NCBI RefSeq assembly: GCF_004360145.1
Contig: NZ_ML178716.1
Location: forward strand, 1 to 64,000
Reading direction: 5' to 3'
DNA length: 64,000 bases
DNA from: Aliiroseovarius marinus
GTDB taxonomy: Bacteria > Pseudomonadota > Alphaproteobacteria > Rhodobacterales > Rhodobacteraceae
Below are positions 51,704 to 59,984 of the stretch, in pieces (position 1 is the first letter of the stretch; each line of letters begins with the position of its first letter). Made by a program: the position numbers and the translations under genes. The notes beneath the pieces were generated by a model. That model searched no databases. It was not told the origin of the DNA and was given only the letters and a program-made list of their open reading frames with translations.

Positions 51704-51779
51704 TCCCCGTTCGGTCTTATTCTTGTAAACAGGCCGCACCCCAGCTGCTACGCGGGGATGCGACCGCATCCTGTTACAA
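51704..51779 (-). ncRNA. Structured nhaA leader, candidate cation riboswitch
   Basis: The 5' leader folds into an outer 10-bp stem, TTGTAACAGG with CCTGTTTACAA (one bulged base), closing an inner stem GCATCCCC with GGGGTGC. The strand TCCCCG of the inner stem (51753-51758) is also complementary to CGGGGA of the nhaA ribosome site (51704-51709). The two pairings exclude each other, as in a translational switch. Conserved nhaA leader motifs (nhaA-I and nhaA-II) are known lithium-responsive riboswitch classes. Membership of either is not verified. Confidence 0.6.
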
Positions 51780-51813
51780 TTGGAAATAATTCATTTGCCG
51801 TCAAACAACAACA

Positions 51814-51846
51814 GGGGGCCAGCAATTCTCCGCTTGCCAGCCCCCC
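51814..51846 (-). terminator. Terminator after the UPF0718 permease
   Basis: GGGGGGCTGGCAA pairs with TTGCTGGCCCCC around a short loop (minus strand), 14 bp after the permease stop, followed by TGTTGTTGTTT. It isolates the permease operon from the nhaA leader. Confidence 0.75.
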
Positions 51847-51859
51847 TTGTCATTCACGT

Positions 51860-52897
51860 TCACGCGATGGCGCTCCAGCCAATACCAGCCAGAACGGCAC
51901 CCACAACCGCGATGCCCAGATAGGCGGCAAAGACCCGCGGCTTGACCAAGGCCCAGACCGCGATGGCTGCAGGGATACAGCTGACACCTCCTGCGATGAC
52001 AAAGGACATGGCGGCGCCATTGGACATGCCTTGCTCAAGCAGTGCTGCCACCATCGGAACGGCGGCATAGCCATTCAGATAAGCTGGCGCGCCAACGATT
52101 GCCCCCAGCAGGATCGGCCCAAGGCCGGTTCCACCCAGAACCTGCGCCACAAGGTCCGCAGGGATGTAACGCAGCATCAGCGCCTCAATCATATAGGCCA
52201 GAAGCAACCACTTCCCTAGGAACAGAGCGTTCTCGACGGCGGCGGTCTTGAATGTGTCGCGGCGATTTGCCTCGGTCCAGAACTTCCAGTTCACGTCGCC
52301 CGAATACACGTCTGCGCCGGTTCCGCAGGACGAGCTGCAGCAAGACTTGACCGGCGCGTTCTTCAGCGGATCAGCAAACACGGCAGAGGTTGCGAAGGTT
52401 TTCACGATGAAACCACCCAGAAGCCCGATGCCCACAGCCGACACCAGCTTGGCCGTGGCAAACCCCGTACCCAACGTGCCTGCCGTGATGGCGAACATCG
52501 CCGGGTCCATCAGGGGCGAGGACAACCAGAAGGCCATGACCGCCGACAGCGGCGCCCCCACGGCCAGAAGGGCCGCGATGAACGGGATCACCTCGCATGA
52601 ACAGAAGGGCGACAGGCCGCCCGCAAAGGCCGCAAGCACGATCATGCGCGTCTCACGCCCTTCAAAGGCGCGGGCCAGCAGGTTTTCGGCCCCAGTGGAT
52701 TTCAGAAACGCCACCGCGAGGATCGCAAAGAGGATAAACGGTGCCGTGTGGCCAAGTGCCGTCAGCGCGAAACGCAGCATCGGCATGACTTCGGCCGGGT
52801 CCACAAGTGCAAGGATCAGCGGCACCAGCAGGACAAATACCCAAGCCCAATCCGGTTTGAACCGCCGTGGCGGTTGGGTTTGCGTCGTCTCAGCCAT
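51860..52897 (-). CDS. UPF0718/ArsP-like membrane permease
   Basis: A 345-residue permease with two groups of four helices separated by a hydrophilic loop. It belongs to the UPF0718 (DUF318) family that includes YraQ and the organoarsenical exporter ArsP. The first half contains GGLSPFCSCEVIPFIAAL with C99 and C101. The loop has a cysteine cluster (C186, C187, C191). Cotranscription with an ArsR regulator suggests metal or metalloid export. The 8-bp overlap with the arsR stop indicates coupling. The substrate is not certain. Confidence 0.82.
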   Translation of the reverse strand: MAETTQTQPPRRFKPDWAWVFVLLVPLILALVDPAEVMPMLRFALTALGHTAPFILFAILAVAFLKSTGAENLLARAFEGRETRMIVLAAFAGGLSPFCSCEVIPFIAALLAVGAPLSAVMAFWLSSPLMDPAMFAITAGTLGTGFATAKLVSAVGIGLLGGFIVKTFATSAVFADPLKNAPVKSCCSSSCGTGADVYSGDVNWKFWTEANRRDTFKTAAVENALFLGKWLLLAYMIEALMLRYIPADLVAQVLGGTGLGPILLGAIVGAPAYLNGYAAVPMVAALLEQGMSNGAAMSFVIAGGVSCIPAAIAVWALVKPRVFAAYLGIAVVGAVLAGIGWSAIA

Positions 52898-53231
52898 GAT
52901 TGTGGCCCTCTCCTTCAGCGCAATCTGCGCAGCATTCTGACAAAAGGTAATCCGACAGGGCCCGCATGACGTCATATTCCGCAGCCGCGCAAATGATCGA
53001 GCGCCCTTGTTTTTCCTGTGTTACCAAGCCTGCAGCGGCAAGGATTTTCATGTGATGGGTCAGGGTCGAGCCCGTGATACCACAACGTTCGCCCAGCGCG
53101 CCGATGGTCAGCCCTTCCGGGCCTGCCCGTACCAAGGTGCGCAAAACGCTTAGGCGATGTTCCGACCCAAGGGCCGCGAACTGCGATGCAAAGACATCAA
53201 CGTCTTTGGGGGATTGGGATTCGTGTTTCAT
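52890..53231 (-). CDS. ArsR-family metal-sensing repressor
   Basis: A 113-residue winged-helix repressor of the ArsR/SmtB family with the recognition region GALGERCGITGSTLTHHMKIL. A C-terminal cluster, CCADCAEGEGHNHG, provides three cysteines and two histidines for thiophilic metal binding. It is expected to repress itself and the following permease until metal is bound. Its own start codon lies inside a palindromic operator. Confidence 0.88.
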   Translation of the reverse strand: MKHESQSPKDVDVFASQFAALGSEHRLSVLRTLVRAGPEGLTIGALGERCGITGSTLTHHMKILAAAGLVTQEKQGRSIICAAAEYDVMRALSDYLLSECCADCAEGEGHNHG

Positions 53232-53299
53232 ATTTCTAGAAATATCGAAATAAATGCGTGACGCAAGATATATTTCGACAAAACTAGAAATATTGAAAT
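53230..53299. promoter_or_regulatory. ArsR operator region
   Basis: The perfect palindrome ATATTTCTAGAAATAT (53230-53245) covers the arsR start codon. The 16-mer CTAGAAATAT(C/T)GAAAT occurs at 53236 and again at 53284, 48 bp apart on the same strand. Two sites flanking the promoter are typical of ArsR repression. Confidence 0.75.
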
Positions 53300-53327
53300 C
53301 TCCACGAACCCTTTCTAGGCTGCGCCC

Positions 53328-53915
53328 ATGACCGACCTGAACGCCCAGATCATGTCCTGCACCCTCTGCGCCACCCGTTTCGCCCAGACGGAAACCGCTC
53401 ACACGCCGCGCCCCGTGGTGTGGTTTCAGCCCGGTGCGCGGATCAGGGTCATTGGGCAAGCGCCGGGGATGCGCGTGCATAAATCGGGCGTGCCATTTGA
53501 CGATCCCTCGGGCGATCGGTTGCGGCAGTGGATGGGTGTGGATCGAGACGTCTTCTATGACCGCGCGCGTATTGCCATCACGCCGATGGCCTTTTGTTTC
53601 CCAGGCTATGACGCCAAAGGATCCGACCTTCCGCCACCGCCGCTTTGCGCCAAGACATGGGCCGACCATGTGGATCAGGCGTTGGGCGACATCCCCCTCA
53701 CCCTGCTTGTCGGGGGCTATGCGCAGGCCCGCCATCTGGGCCGCGGCAAAGGTGTCACCGCCACGGTAGCCAATTGGCGCGCCCATGCGCCGCGGCTCTT
53801 CCCCTTGCCACATCCGTCTTGGCGCAATACGGGTTGGCTGAAGAAAAACCCGTGGTTCGAGGCCGAACTTCTGCCCGAACTACAAAAGCAGGTCGCCATC
53901 GCGCTGACCGCATAG
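53328..53915 (+). CDS. Uracil-DNA glycosylase family protein (Fe-S type)
   Basis: A 195-residue protein of the family 4-like uracil-DNA glycosylases. Motif GQAPGMRVHKSGVPFDDPSG forms the active-site loop, and LPHPSWRN supplies the DNA-inserting loop. Cysteines at 11, 14, 90 and 107 have the C-x2-C and C-x16-C spacing that binds a 4Fe-4S cluster. It removes uracil or related bases from DNA. It is divergent from arsR and 12 bp before sseB. Confidence 0.88.
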   Translation: MTDLNAQIMSCTLCATRFAQTETAHTPRPVVWFQPGARIRVIGQAPGMRVHKSGVPFDDPSGDRLRQWMGVDRDVFYDRARIAITPMAFCFPGYDAKGSDLPPPPLCAKTWADHVDQALGDIPLTLLVGGYAQARHLGRGKGVTATVANWRAHAPRLFPLPHPSWRNTGWLKKNPWFEAELLPELQKQVAIALTA

Positions 53916-53927
53916 CCGGAGATTGCC

Positions 53928-54716
53928 ATGAGCGAACCCACGCAACTGGACCACGCCCACGCCGCCATGCAGGCAGACTTGAACGATGATGCAGCACGGT
54001 TGCGGTTTTACGAACGGCTGGCGGATCGCGAGTTGTTCCTGCTTTTGTCCGCCGAACCGCAGGGCGAGGATATCGAACCCGAACTGTTTGAACTCGAGAC
54101 CGAGAAATACGTGCTGGTCTTTGACCGCGAGGATCGACTCGCCGAGTTCGTCGGCGCCCCCGCCCCCTACGCCGCCCTTCCGGGCCGTATCATCGCGGGG
54201 ATGCTATCTGGTCAGGGCATCGGGCTTGGCGTCAATCTGGGCGTCGCGCCTTCATCCATCCTGATCCCGGCTGAGGCGATGGATTGGCTGGCCCAGACGC
54301 TTTCGAGCGCGCCGGACGAGGTCGAGGCGCAGATCACCGAGATCCTGCCCCCGTCTGCCCCCGAAGTCTTGCTGAACGCTCTGGCGGAAAAACTGGGCTC
54401 TGCCGGTGGCTTGGCCCAATACGCTTGTTTGGCCGCCGTCGGCCACGCGGACGGTCGCCGCGGACATCTTCTGGCCTTCGTCAACCCGGCAGAAGGCGCG
54501 GAACGCGCTCTGGCCGGCGCAGCGAACGAGGCGCTGACCTTCTCGGGCATCGATGTAGGAGAGCTGGACGTCGGCTTTTTCGCCGAAGCGGATGAGATCG
54601 CACAGAAACTGACCACCATCGGCCTGCGCTTTGACCTGCCCGCGCCAGAGGCCCGCGAACGGCTCGCCCCGGTTGCCCCCGGCTCGAACCCCGAGAAACC
54701 ACCGATCCTGAAGTAA
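53928..54716 (+). CDS. SseB-family protein
   Basis: A 262-residue protein with an N-terminal SseB domain (about residues 10-120, RLRFYERLADRELFLLL and FDREDRLAEFVG) and a C-terminal half of the type seen in the longer SseB proteins. No enzymatic motif is visible. The biochemical function is unknown. It probably shares a transcript with the upstream glycosylase. Confidence 0.75.
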   Translation: MSEPTQLDHAHAAMQADLNDDAARLRFYERLADRELFLLLSAEPQGEDIEPELFELETEKYVLVFDREDRLAEFVGAPAPYAALPGRIIAGMLSGQGIGLGVNLGVAPSSILIPAEAMDWLAQTLSSAPDEVEAQITEILPPSAPEVLLNALAEKLGSAGGLAQYACLAAVGHADGRRGHLLAFVNPAEGAERALAGAANEALTFSGIDVGELDVGFFAEADEIAQKLTTIGLRFDLPAPEARERLAPVAPGSNPEKPPILK

Positions 54717-54749
54717 TCCGCAGACGATCCGGGCAACACAAAAAGAAAA

Positions 54750-54770
54750 GGGCGCAGAAACTCCGCGCCC
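54750..54770. terminator. Hairpin between sseB and ubiK
   Basis: GGGCGC and GCGCCC pair around a 9-base loop. The minus strand continues TTTTCTTTTT, so it would terminate transcripts from ubiK (minus strand) better than those from sseB. The rest of the 215-bp gap shows no gene. Confidence 0.55.
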
Positions 54771-54931
54771 TCCCCCACCAGGAACGCCCCCGGCAAAGCC
54801 GTATTCCTAGGTTAGTGTCTCGACCAGTATTTTGGAAAAGTGGCAACTTGATGTCACAATTCTATGACATTCTTGCCTGACACGAAAAAGTGAGTGCGGC
54901 ATCAACAATACGCCCCGCGCCCAGCTATTGT

Positions 54932-55174
54932 TTACTTTTTGGCTTCTAGCGCATCCAAACGCGCCTTCAGCGCTTCGTTTTCTTCGCGGGCTTTCTGCGC
55001 CATAGCACGCACCGCGTCGAATTCTTCGCGGGTCACGAAATCACGATCTGCCAGCCAGCGATCCATCCAGCTTTTCATCGCGGTTTCAGCTTCGTCCTTC
55101 GCGCCCTGCGCCACGCCCATGGCGTTGGTCATCAGCTGGGAAATGTCGTCAAAAACCTTGTTGCGCGTCTGCAT
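54932..55174 (-). CDS. ubiK: Ubiquinone biosynthesis accessory factor UbiK
   Basis: An 80-residue protein of the UbiK/YqiC (BMFP) family: an amphipathic first half and a C-terminal coiled coil (REEFDAVRAMAQKAREENEA, then LKARLDALEAKK). UbiK trimers assist the late hydroxylation steps of ubiquinone synthesis with the UbiJ-bound enzyme complex. GAGGAGAAG precedes the start. It is divergent from lgt. Confidence 0.9.
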   Translation of the reverse strand: MQTRNKVFDDISQLMTNAMGVAQGAKDEAETAMKSWMDRWLADRDFVTREEFDAVRAMAQKAREENEALKARLDALEAKK

Positions 55175-55268
55175 CTGCTTCTCCTCGCTTGAGCTGCCCC
55201 CTATATGGGGCTTTGCGCAGGCAGAGACAAGGTTGACTTGCCCCGAAGAAGAGGTTCAACAACGACCC

Positions 55269-56165
55269 ATGTATATGGCCATCCCCTTTCCCAATATCGG
55301 GCCCGAGATCTTTTCGATTGATCTGGGCAGCTTCACCTTTGCTCTGCGCTGGTACGCGATGGGTTATCTTGTGGGGATCGCGATTGGCTGGTGGATCATC
55401 GCCCGCGCACTGGCCCGTCCAGCGCTGTGGCGGGGCGAGCCGCCGATGACGAAGGCGCAGCTCGAAGATCTGGCCACATGGATCATCCTCGGCATCATCG
55501 CGGGTGGCCGACTGGGCTTCGTCGCCTTCTATCAACCGGAATACTATCTGGCGAACCCGCTGGACATTCTAAAGATCTGGCAGGGCGGCATGTCCTTCCA
55601 CGGCGGATTTCTGGGCGTAATTGTTGCCGTATGGCTGTTTAGCCGCCGGAATGGGCTGCTGACAGCCTCGATCGCCGACCTTCTGGCCATCGCCGCACCC
55701 ATTGGCATCGGCCTTGTGCGCGTCGCAAACTTTATCAATGCCGAGCTCTGGGGCCGCCCAACCACCGCCCCGTGGGGTGTGATCTTCCCCGGTGAATACG
55801 CCCAGAACTGCCCAGGCTGGGACGCCGCACTTGGTGCCTGCGCCCGCCACCCCAGCCAGCTTTACGAGGCGCTGCTCGAAGGTGCTGTTCTGGCGATTGC
55901 CCTTCTCTATCTGGCCTATCGCCGCGGCTGGCTGAAAACCCCGGGCCGCCTGACTGGCCTGTTCTTCTTGGGCTACGGCCTGTCTCGCTTCATCGTCGAG
56001 TTCTTCCGTCAGGCCGATGCGCATTTCATTACACCGGACAACCCGTGGGGCCATGTGATCCGTCTGGGCGACCTGGGCATCACCATGGGCCAGACCCTGA
56101 CGCTGCCGATGATTGCGATTGGTATCGCCACGCTGATGTGGGCCAACCGGCGGGCATCCGAATGA
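55269..56165 (+). CDS. lgt: Prolipoprotein diacylglyceryl transferase
   Basis: A 298-residue inner-membrane enzyme with seven helices. The Lgt signature is RVANFINAELWGRPT, with the essential arginine and asparagine, together with GGMSFHGGFLGV and RHPSQLYEALLEG. It transfers diacylglycerol from phosphatidylglycerol to the lipobox cysteine of prolipoproteins. The start could be 55269 or the ATG at 55275. Neither has a strong ribosome site. It overlaps midA by four bases. Confidence 0.95.
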   Translation: MYMAIPFPNIGPEIFSIDLGSFTFALRWYAMGYLVGIAIGWWIIARALARPALWRGEPPMTKAQLEDLATWIILGIIAGGRLGFVAFYQPEYYLANPLDILKIWQGGMSFHGGFLGVIVAVWLFSRRNGLLTASIADLLAIAAPIGIGLVRVANFINAELWGRPTTAPWGVIFPGEYAQNCPGWDAALGACARHPSQLYEALLEGAVLAIALLYLAYRRGWLKTPGRLTGLFFLGYGLSRFIVEFFRQADAHFITPDNPWGHVIRLGDLGITMGQTLTLPMIAIGIATLMWANRRASE

Positions 56166-57229
56166 GCGCTTTAGAAAAGCAACTTATTGGTCGCATTTCA
56201 AAAGTAGGCCCCATCTCGGTCGCTGACTATATGGCCGAATGCCTGCTGCATCCTGAGCACGGATATTACGCCACCCGCGATCCGTTCGGCAAAAAAGGCG
56301 ACTTCACCACCGCGCCCGAGATTAGCCAGATGTTCGGCGAAATGCTGGGCCTTGCGCTGGCGCAAGCGTGGCTTGACCAAGGCGCCCCGTCGCCCTTTAC
56401 ACTGGCCGAGCTTGGGCCGGGACGCGGCACCTTGATGGCCGACATTCTGCGCGCCACCAAAGGCGTGCCGGGATTCCATGCCGCCGCACAGGTGCATCTG
56501 GTCGAGGCCTCGCCCGTGCTCCGCGCCCATCAGGTTAAGCGACTGTCGCCTACTCAAGTGACCCATCACGATAGCATCGGCAGCCTGCCCGACGCGCCCT
56601 TGTTTCTTGTGACGAACGAGTTCTTCGACGCCCTCCCCATCCGCCAATACCAACGCGATGGCGACGGCTGGCGCGAAGTTCAGGTGGGGCTTGAGGGCGA
56701 TAATCTCGCACTGGGCCTGACCGCCCCCCTGCCCGTTCCGGCTCTGGATCACCGGCTGGAGGACACGAAAGATGGCGACGTTGTTGAGATTTGCACCCCT
56801 GCCCAAGGTGTCATGTCCAAGCTGGCGCATTTCATCGACACGCAGGGCGGTGCCGCGTTCATCATCGACTATGGCGATTGGCGGTCGTTGGGGGATACGT
56901 TTCAAGCGCTGAAGAACCACACGCCAGTGTCGGTGCTGGACACACCGGGTGAAGCAGACCTGACCGCGCATGTTGATTTCGAGGCCTTGGCCCGCGCCGC
57001 TACCCCCCTGACAGCGCACCAAATGACCCCGCAGGGCGTGTTTCTGGAACGTCTTGGCATCACCGCCCGCGCACAGGCCTTGGCTGGACAGCTCAGCGAC
57101 GATGCGCTGGACAGCCATATCGCGGCACACCGGCGCTTGACGCACCCGGACGAAATGGGGACGCTCTTCAAAGTGCTGGGACTGACTCGCGCCGACGCGC
57201 CTGATCTGCCCGGCCTTGATCGCAACTGA
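56162..57229 (+). CDS. MidA/NDUFAF7-family SAM methyltransferase
   Basis: A 355-residue class I methyltransferase of the MidA family with the SAM motif LAELGPGRGTLMADIL and N-terminal signature ECLLHPEHGYYATRDPFG. The mitochondrial homologue NDUFAF7 methylates an arginine of a respiratory complex I subunit during assembly. A similar role in this bacterium is inference. It starts inside the lgt stop and is directly before pgeF, a gene order frequent in alphaproteobacteria. Confidence 0.9.
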   Translation: MSALEKQLIGRISKVGPISVADYMAECLLHPEHGYYATRDPFGKKGDFTTAPEISQMFGEMLGLALAQAWLDQGAPSPFTLAELGPGRGTLMADILRATKGVPGFHAAAQVHLVEASPVLRAHQVKRLSPTQVTHHDSIGSLPDAPLFLVTNEFFDALPIRQYQRDGDGWREVQVGLEGDNLALGLTAPLPVPALDHRLEDTKDGDVVEICTPAQGVMSKLAHFIDTQGGAAFIIDYGDWRSLGDTFQALKNHTPVSVLDTPGEADLTAHVDFEALARAATPLTAHQMTPQGVFLERLGITARAQALAGQLSDDALDSHIAAHRRLTHPDEMGTLFKVLGLTRADAPDLPGLDRN

Positions 57230-57245
57230 ACACAGGCCCACCCGG

Positions 57246-58004
57246 ATGGCACTCGAGATCCTGACCTCTGACGCCCTTGGCCAAACACGGCATGGGTTCT
57301 TCACCCGCAAGGGCGGCGCGTCCTCGGGCGTATATGCCGGACTGAACTGCGGCAGCGGCAGCAAAGATCAAGCCGAGCTGGTTCAGATCAACAAAGACCG
57401 CGTGGCGCAGGCGCTGGACGTGGCGCCCAGCCATCTGTGCGGCGTCTATCAGGTGCATTCGCCGGATGTGGTCGTGGCAGAAGGTCCGATCACCGGTGAC
57501 AAACCCCACGCAGACGCGGTTGTGACCGCCACACCGGGGCTGGCCCTGTCGATCCTGACCGCAGATTGCCAACCGGTCCTATTCGCAGACCCCGACGCAG
57601 GCGTAATTGGTGCCGCGCACGCAGGTTGGAAAGGCGCGCTTGGGGGCGTGCTGGAAGCCACGCTCGACGCAATGGAAGCGCTTGGCGCGACCCACGCCAA
57701 CGTCACCGCCGTCATCGGCCCGACGATTAGCCTTGAGGCCTATGAGGTCGGCCCCGAATTCCGCGAGGCCTTTACCGCTGAAGACACAAGCTATGACCGC
57801 TTCTTCACCGACGGAGACGGCGACCGCGCCATGTTCGACCTGCCTGCTTTCGGCCTGCATCGTCTGACCGCGGCGGGGGTCAAACATGCAGAATGGACGG
57901 GCCACTGCACCTATTCCGATCCCGAGCGGTTCTACTCCTATCGCCGCACCTGCCACCGGAACGAACCGGACTATGGCCGTCTGATCTCGGCGATCCGGCT
58001 GTAA
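57246..58004 (+). CDS. pgeF: Peptidoglycan editing factor PgeF (YfiH, laccase-domain)
   Basis: A 252-residue multicopper-like 'polyphenol oxidase' fold protein. Zinc-binding residues are in GVYQVHSPDV, TADCQPVL and AHAGWKGALGG. PgeF removes mis-incorporated L-serine from muropeptide precursors in E. coli. The start at 57246 is 17 bp after midA. A longer frame would overlap midA. The gene is followed by a terminator shared with lrp. Confidence 0.9.
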   Translation: MALEILTSDALGQTRHGFFTRKGGASSGVYAGLNCGSGSKDQAELVQINKDRVAQALDVAPSHLCGVYQVHSPDVVVAEGPITGDKPHADAVVTATPGLALSILTADCQPVLFADPDAGVIGAAHAGWKGALGGVLEATLDAMEALGATHANVTAVIGPTISLEAYEVGPEFREAFTAEDTSYDRFFTDGDGDRAMFDLPAFGLHRLTAAGVKHAEWTGHCTYSDPERFYSYRRTCHRNEPDYGRLISAIRL

Positions 58005-58017
58005 CACGCCAAACAAA

Positions 58018-58044
58018 AATGCCGCCAACGATGTGGGCGGCATT
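58018..58044. terminator. Terminator between pgeF and lrp
   Basis: AATGCCGCC and GGCGGCATT form a perfect 9-bp stem with a 9-base loop. The minus strand continues TTTGTTTG, so it terminates the lrp transcript and possibly also the convergent pgeF transcript. Confidence 0.8.
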
Positions 58045-58069
58045 CCAGCACTCGACAGCGATGTAATTC

Positions 58070-58570
58070 TTACGGCGTGTCTTCCATCCGCGCTTCCAGC
58101 ACGTCAAACGGCACGCCCGGCTCGTCCTTGGCGCCACGAATGACCAGCGATGTTTTCACCGAGGCCACGTTCTCGGCGGCGGTCAGTTGTTCGGTCAGGA
58201 AGCTCTGGAAGGTCGACAGGTCGGGAGCGACACATTTCAGGATGAAGTCCACCTCGCCATTCAGCATGTGGCATTCGCGGACCAGAGGCCAGTGGCGGCA
58301 CTGTTCCTCAAACGCGGACAGGTCAACCTCGGCCTGACTGACCAAGCCAACCATCGCGAAAACCTGCACCTCGAAGCCCAGCGCGCGGGCATCCACATCC
58401 GCGTGATAGCCCCGGATCAACCCATGTTCTTCCAGCGTACGCACACGCCGCAGACAGGGCGGTGCGGAAATCCCGACACGTTTGGCCAGTTCCACGTTGG
58501 TCATGCGACCGTCGGCCTGAAGTTCGGCCAGAATCATACGGTCGATAGGATCAAGTTTGCTTGCGGACAT
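58070..58570 (-). CDS. Lrp/AsnC-family transcriptional regulator
   Basis: A 166-residue regulator with an N-terminal helix-turn-helix (LDPIDRMILAELQADGRMTN, GISAPPCLRRVRTLEEHGLI) and a C-terminal RAM ligand-binding domain (about 70-145). The sequence fits the global Lrp of alphaproteobacteria, which senses amino acids. It is divergent from trxB with palindromic TTGCGCA-type motifs between them, consistent with autoregulation. Confidence 0.9.
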   Translation of the reverse strand: MSASKLDPIDRMILAELQADGRMTNVELAKRVGISAPPCLRRVRTLEEHGLIRGYHADVDARALGFEVQVFAMVGLVSQAEVDLSAFEEQCRHWPLVRECHMLNGEVDFILKCVAPDLSTFQSFLTEQLTAAENVASVKTSLVIRGAKDEPGVPFDVLEARMEDTP

Positions 58571-58651
58571 TGAATTGCCTTCTGATGAGCATCCGGTGGC
58601 GCGCCAATTGGCGGCATTCGTTCGGAAATTGCGCAGAGACTATATCTAGAC

Positions 58652-58666
58652 GTTGCATTGCGCAAC
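58652..58666. promoter_or_regulatory. Lrp-type palindrome between lrp and trxB
   Basis: GTTGC-ATTGC-GCAAC is an inverted repeat in the 243-bp gap between the divergent lrp and trxB genes. Related TTGCGCA or GCGCAAC motifs occur at about 58629 and 58684. The three sites suggest cooperative Lrp binding. I see no gene in this gap. Confidence 0.55.
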
Positions 58667-58813
58667 AATCTTTCGCACCCGCGCAACATCATTTCTTGAA
58701 GATTTCGCCATCGACATCCTCACAGGGTCGCGACGGGCCTTGGCTCGGGCCTTTCAATACAGGTCCAGCTCGCTTATATGCGTCACGAACCAAGAATGCT
58801 CAAGGAAGTTCCA

Positions 58814-59755
58814 ATGTCCGAGACCCGCCATACCAAAGTTCTGATCATCGGCTCCGGCCCCGCTGGTTACACCGCAGGCGTCTACGCCTCGCGCGCCATG
58901 TTGGAGCCGATCCTTGTGCAAGGCATGGAGCCGGGTGGCCAGCTGACCACCACGACCGAAGTCGAGAACTATCCTTCCTTCATCGACATCCAAGGCCCCG
59001 AGCTGATGATGAAGATGGAAGAGCATGCCCGCGCCATGGGGACCGAGGTGATCGGCGACTTGATCGTGGATCTGGACATCTCGAAACGCCCCTTTACCGC
59101 CAAGGGTGATAGCGGCACGATCTACACCGCCGATGCCGTCATTCTGGCGACCGGCGCCCGTGCCAAGTGGCTGGGGCTGGACAGCGAAGAGAAATTCAAG
59201 GGCTTTGGCGTCTCGGCCTGTGCAACCTGTGACGGCTTCTTCTATCGCGGCGAGGAAATCGTCGTGGTGGGCGGCGGCAACACCGCTGTCGAGGAAGCGC
59301 TGTTCCTGACCAAGTTTGCCTCGAAAGTGACGCTGATCCACCGCCGCGATACGCTGCGTGCGGAAAAGATCCTGATCGACCGCCTGATGAAGAACGAAAA
59401 GATCGTGCCCCTGTGGGATCACACGCTGGAAGAGGTCGTGGGTGACGAAAACCCGCTGGGCGTTACCGGCGTGCGCGCCAAGCATGTGAAGACCGGCGAG
59501 ATCACCGAGATCCCGGCGAAGGGCGTCTTCATCGCGATCGGCCACGCGCCCGCCAACGAGTTGGTGAAGGACACGCTGGAAACTCATATGGGCGGCTACG
59601 TGGTGACCAAGCCGGATTCGACCGCGACGTCTGTCCCCGGCGTCTTCGCCGCCGGTGACCTGACAGACCACAAGTACCGCCAAGCTGTGACCTCGGCCGG
59701 CATGGGCTGCATGGCCGCGTTGGAAGCCGAGCACTTCCTGTCTGAAAACGAATAA
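58814..59755 (+). CDS. trxB: Thioredoxin reductase
   Basis: A 313-residue FAD/NADPH flavoprotein with the FAD-binding GSGPAGYTAGVYASRA, the redox-active CATC at residues 136-139 followed by DG, and the NADPH-binding GGGNTAVEEA. It reduces thioredoxin in the cytoplasm. CAAGGAAG stands five bases before the ATG at 58814. An in-frame ATG at 58778 gives twelve extra residues and is less likely. Confidence 0.96.
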   Translation: MSETRHTKVLIIGSGPAGYTAGVYASRAMLEPILVQGMEPGGQLTTTTEVENYPSFIDIQGPELMMKMEEHARAMGTEVIGDLIVDLDISKRPFTAKGDSGTIYTADAVILATGARAKWLGLDSEEKFKGFGVSACATCDGFFYRGEEIVVVGGGNTAVEEALFLTKFASKVTLIHRRDTLRAEKILIDRLMKNEKIVPLWDHTLEEVVGDENPLGVTGVRAKHVKTGEITEIPAKGVFIAIGHAPANELVKDTLETHMGGYVVTKPDSTATSVPGVFAAGDLTDHKYRQAVTSAGMGCMAALEAEHFLSENE

Positions 59756-59785
59756 GGCCAAGAGCCTTCACGAAACACACCCAAA

Positions 59786-59808
59786 GGCGGCCTCTCGGTC
59801 GCCTTTTT
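59786..59808 (+). terminator. Terminator after trxB
   Basis: GGCGGCC and GGTCGCC pair (one wobble) around TCTC and are followed by five T, 30 bp after the trxB stop. Confidence 0.85.
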
Positions 59809-59951
59809 CGTGCCTGCCAGAACGCAAACGTCCCGCTACGCCCTCCGAATTCAAAACACTGTTCCCTAATCCACACAGTCTTAGCGACATTCCCCGTAAA
59901 TTAGAATCCTGCCGAAATACTCCTTTGCTGGGCAGTTATTTCATGCGATGC

Positions 59952-59965
59952 GTTCACGCGTGAAC
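59952..59965. promoter_or_regulatory. Perfect palindrome upstream of sat-cysC
   Basis: GTTCACGCGTGAAC is a 14-bp perfect palindrome 20 bp before the sat-cysC start. It could be the operator of the winged-helix domain that forms the N-terminus of the downstream protein. That link is inference. Confidence 0.55.
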
Positions 59966-59984
59966 ACACTTTGAGTCGCAAGAC

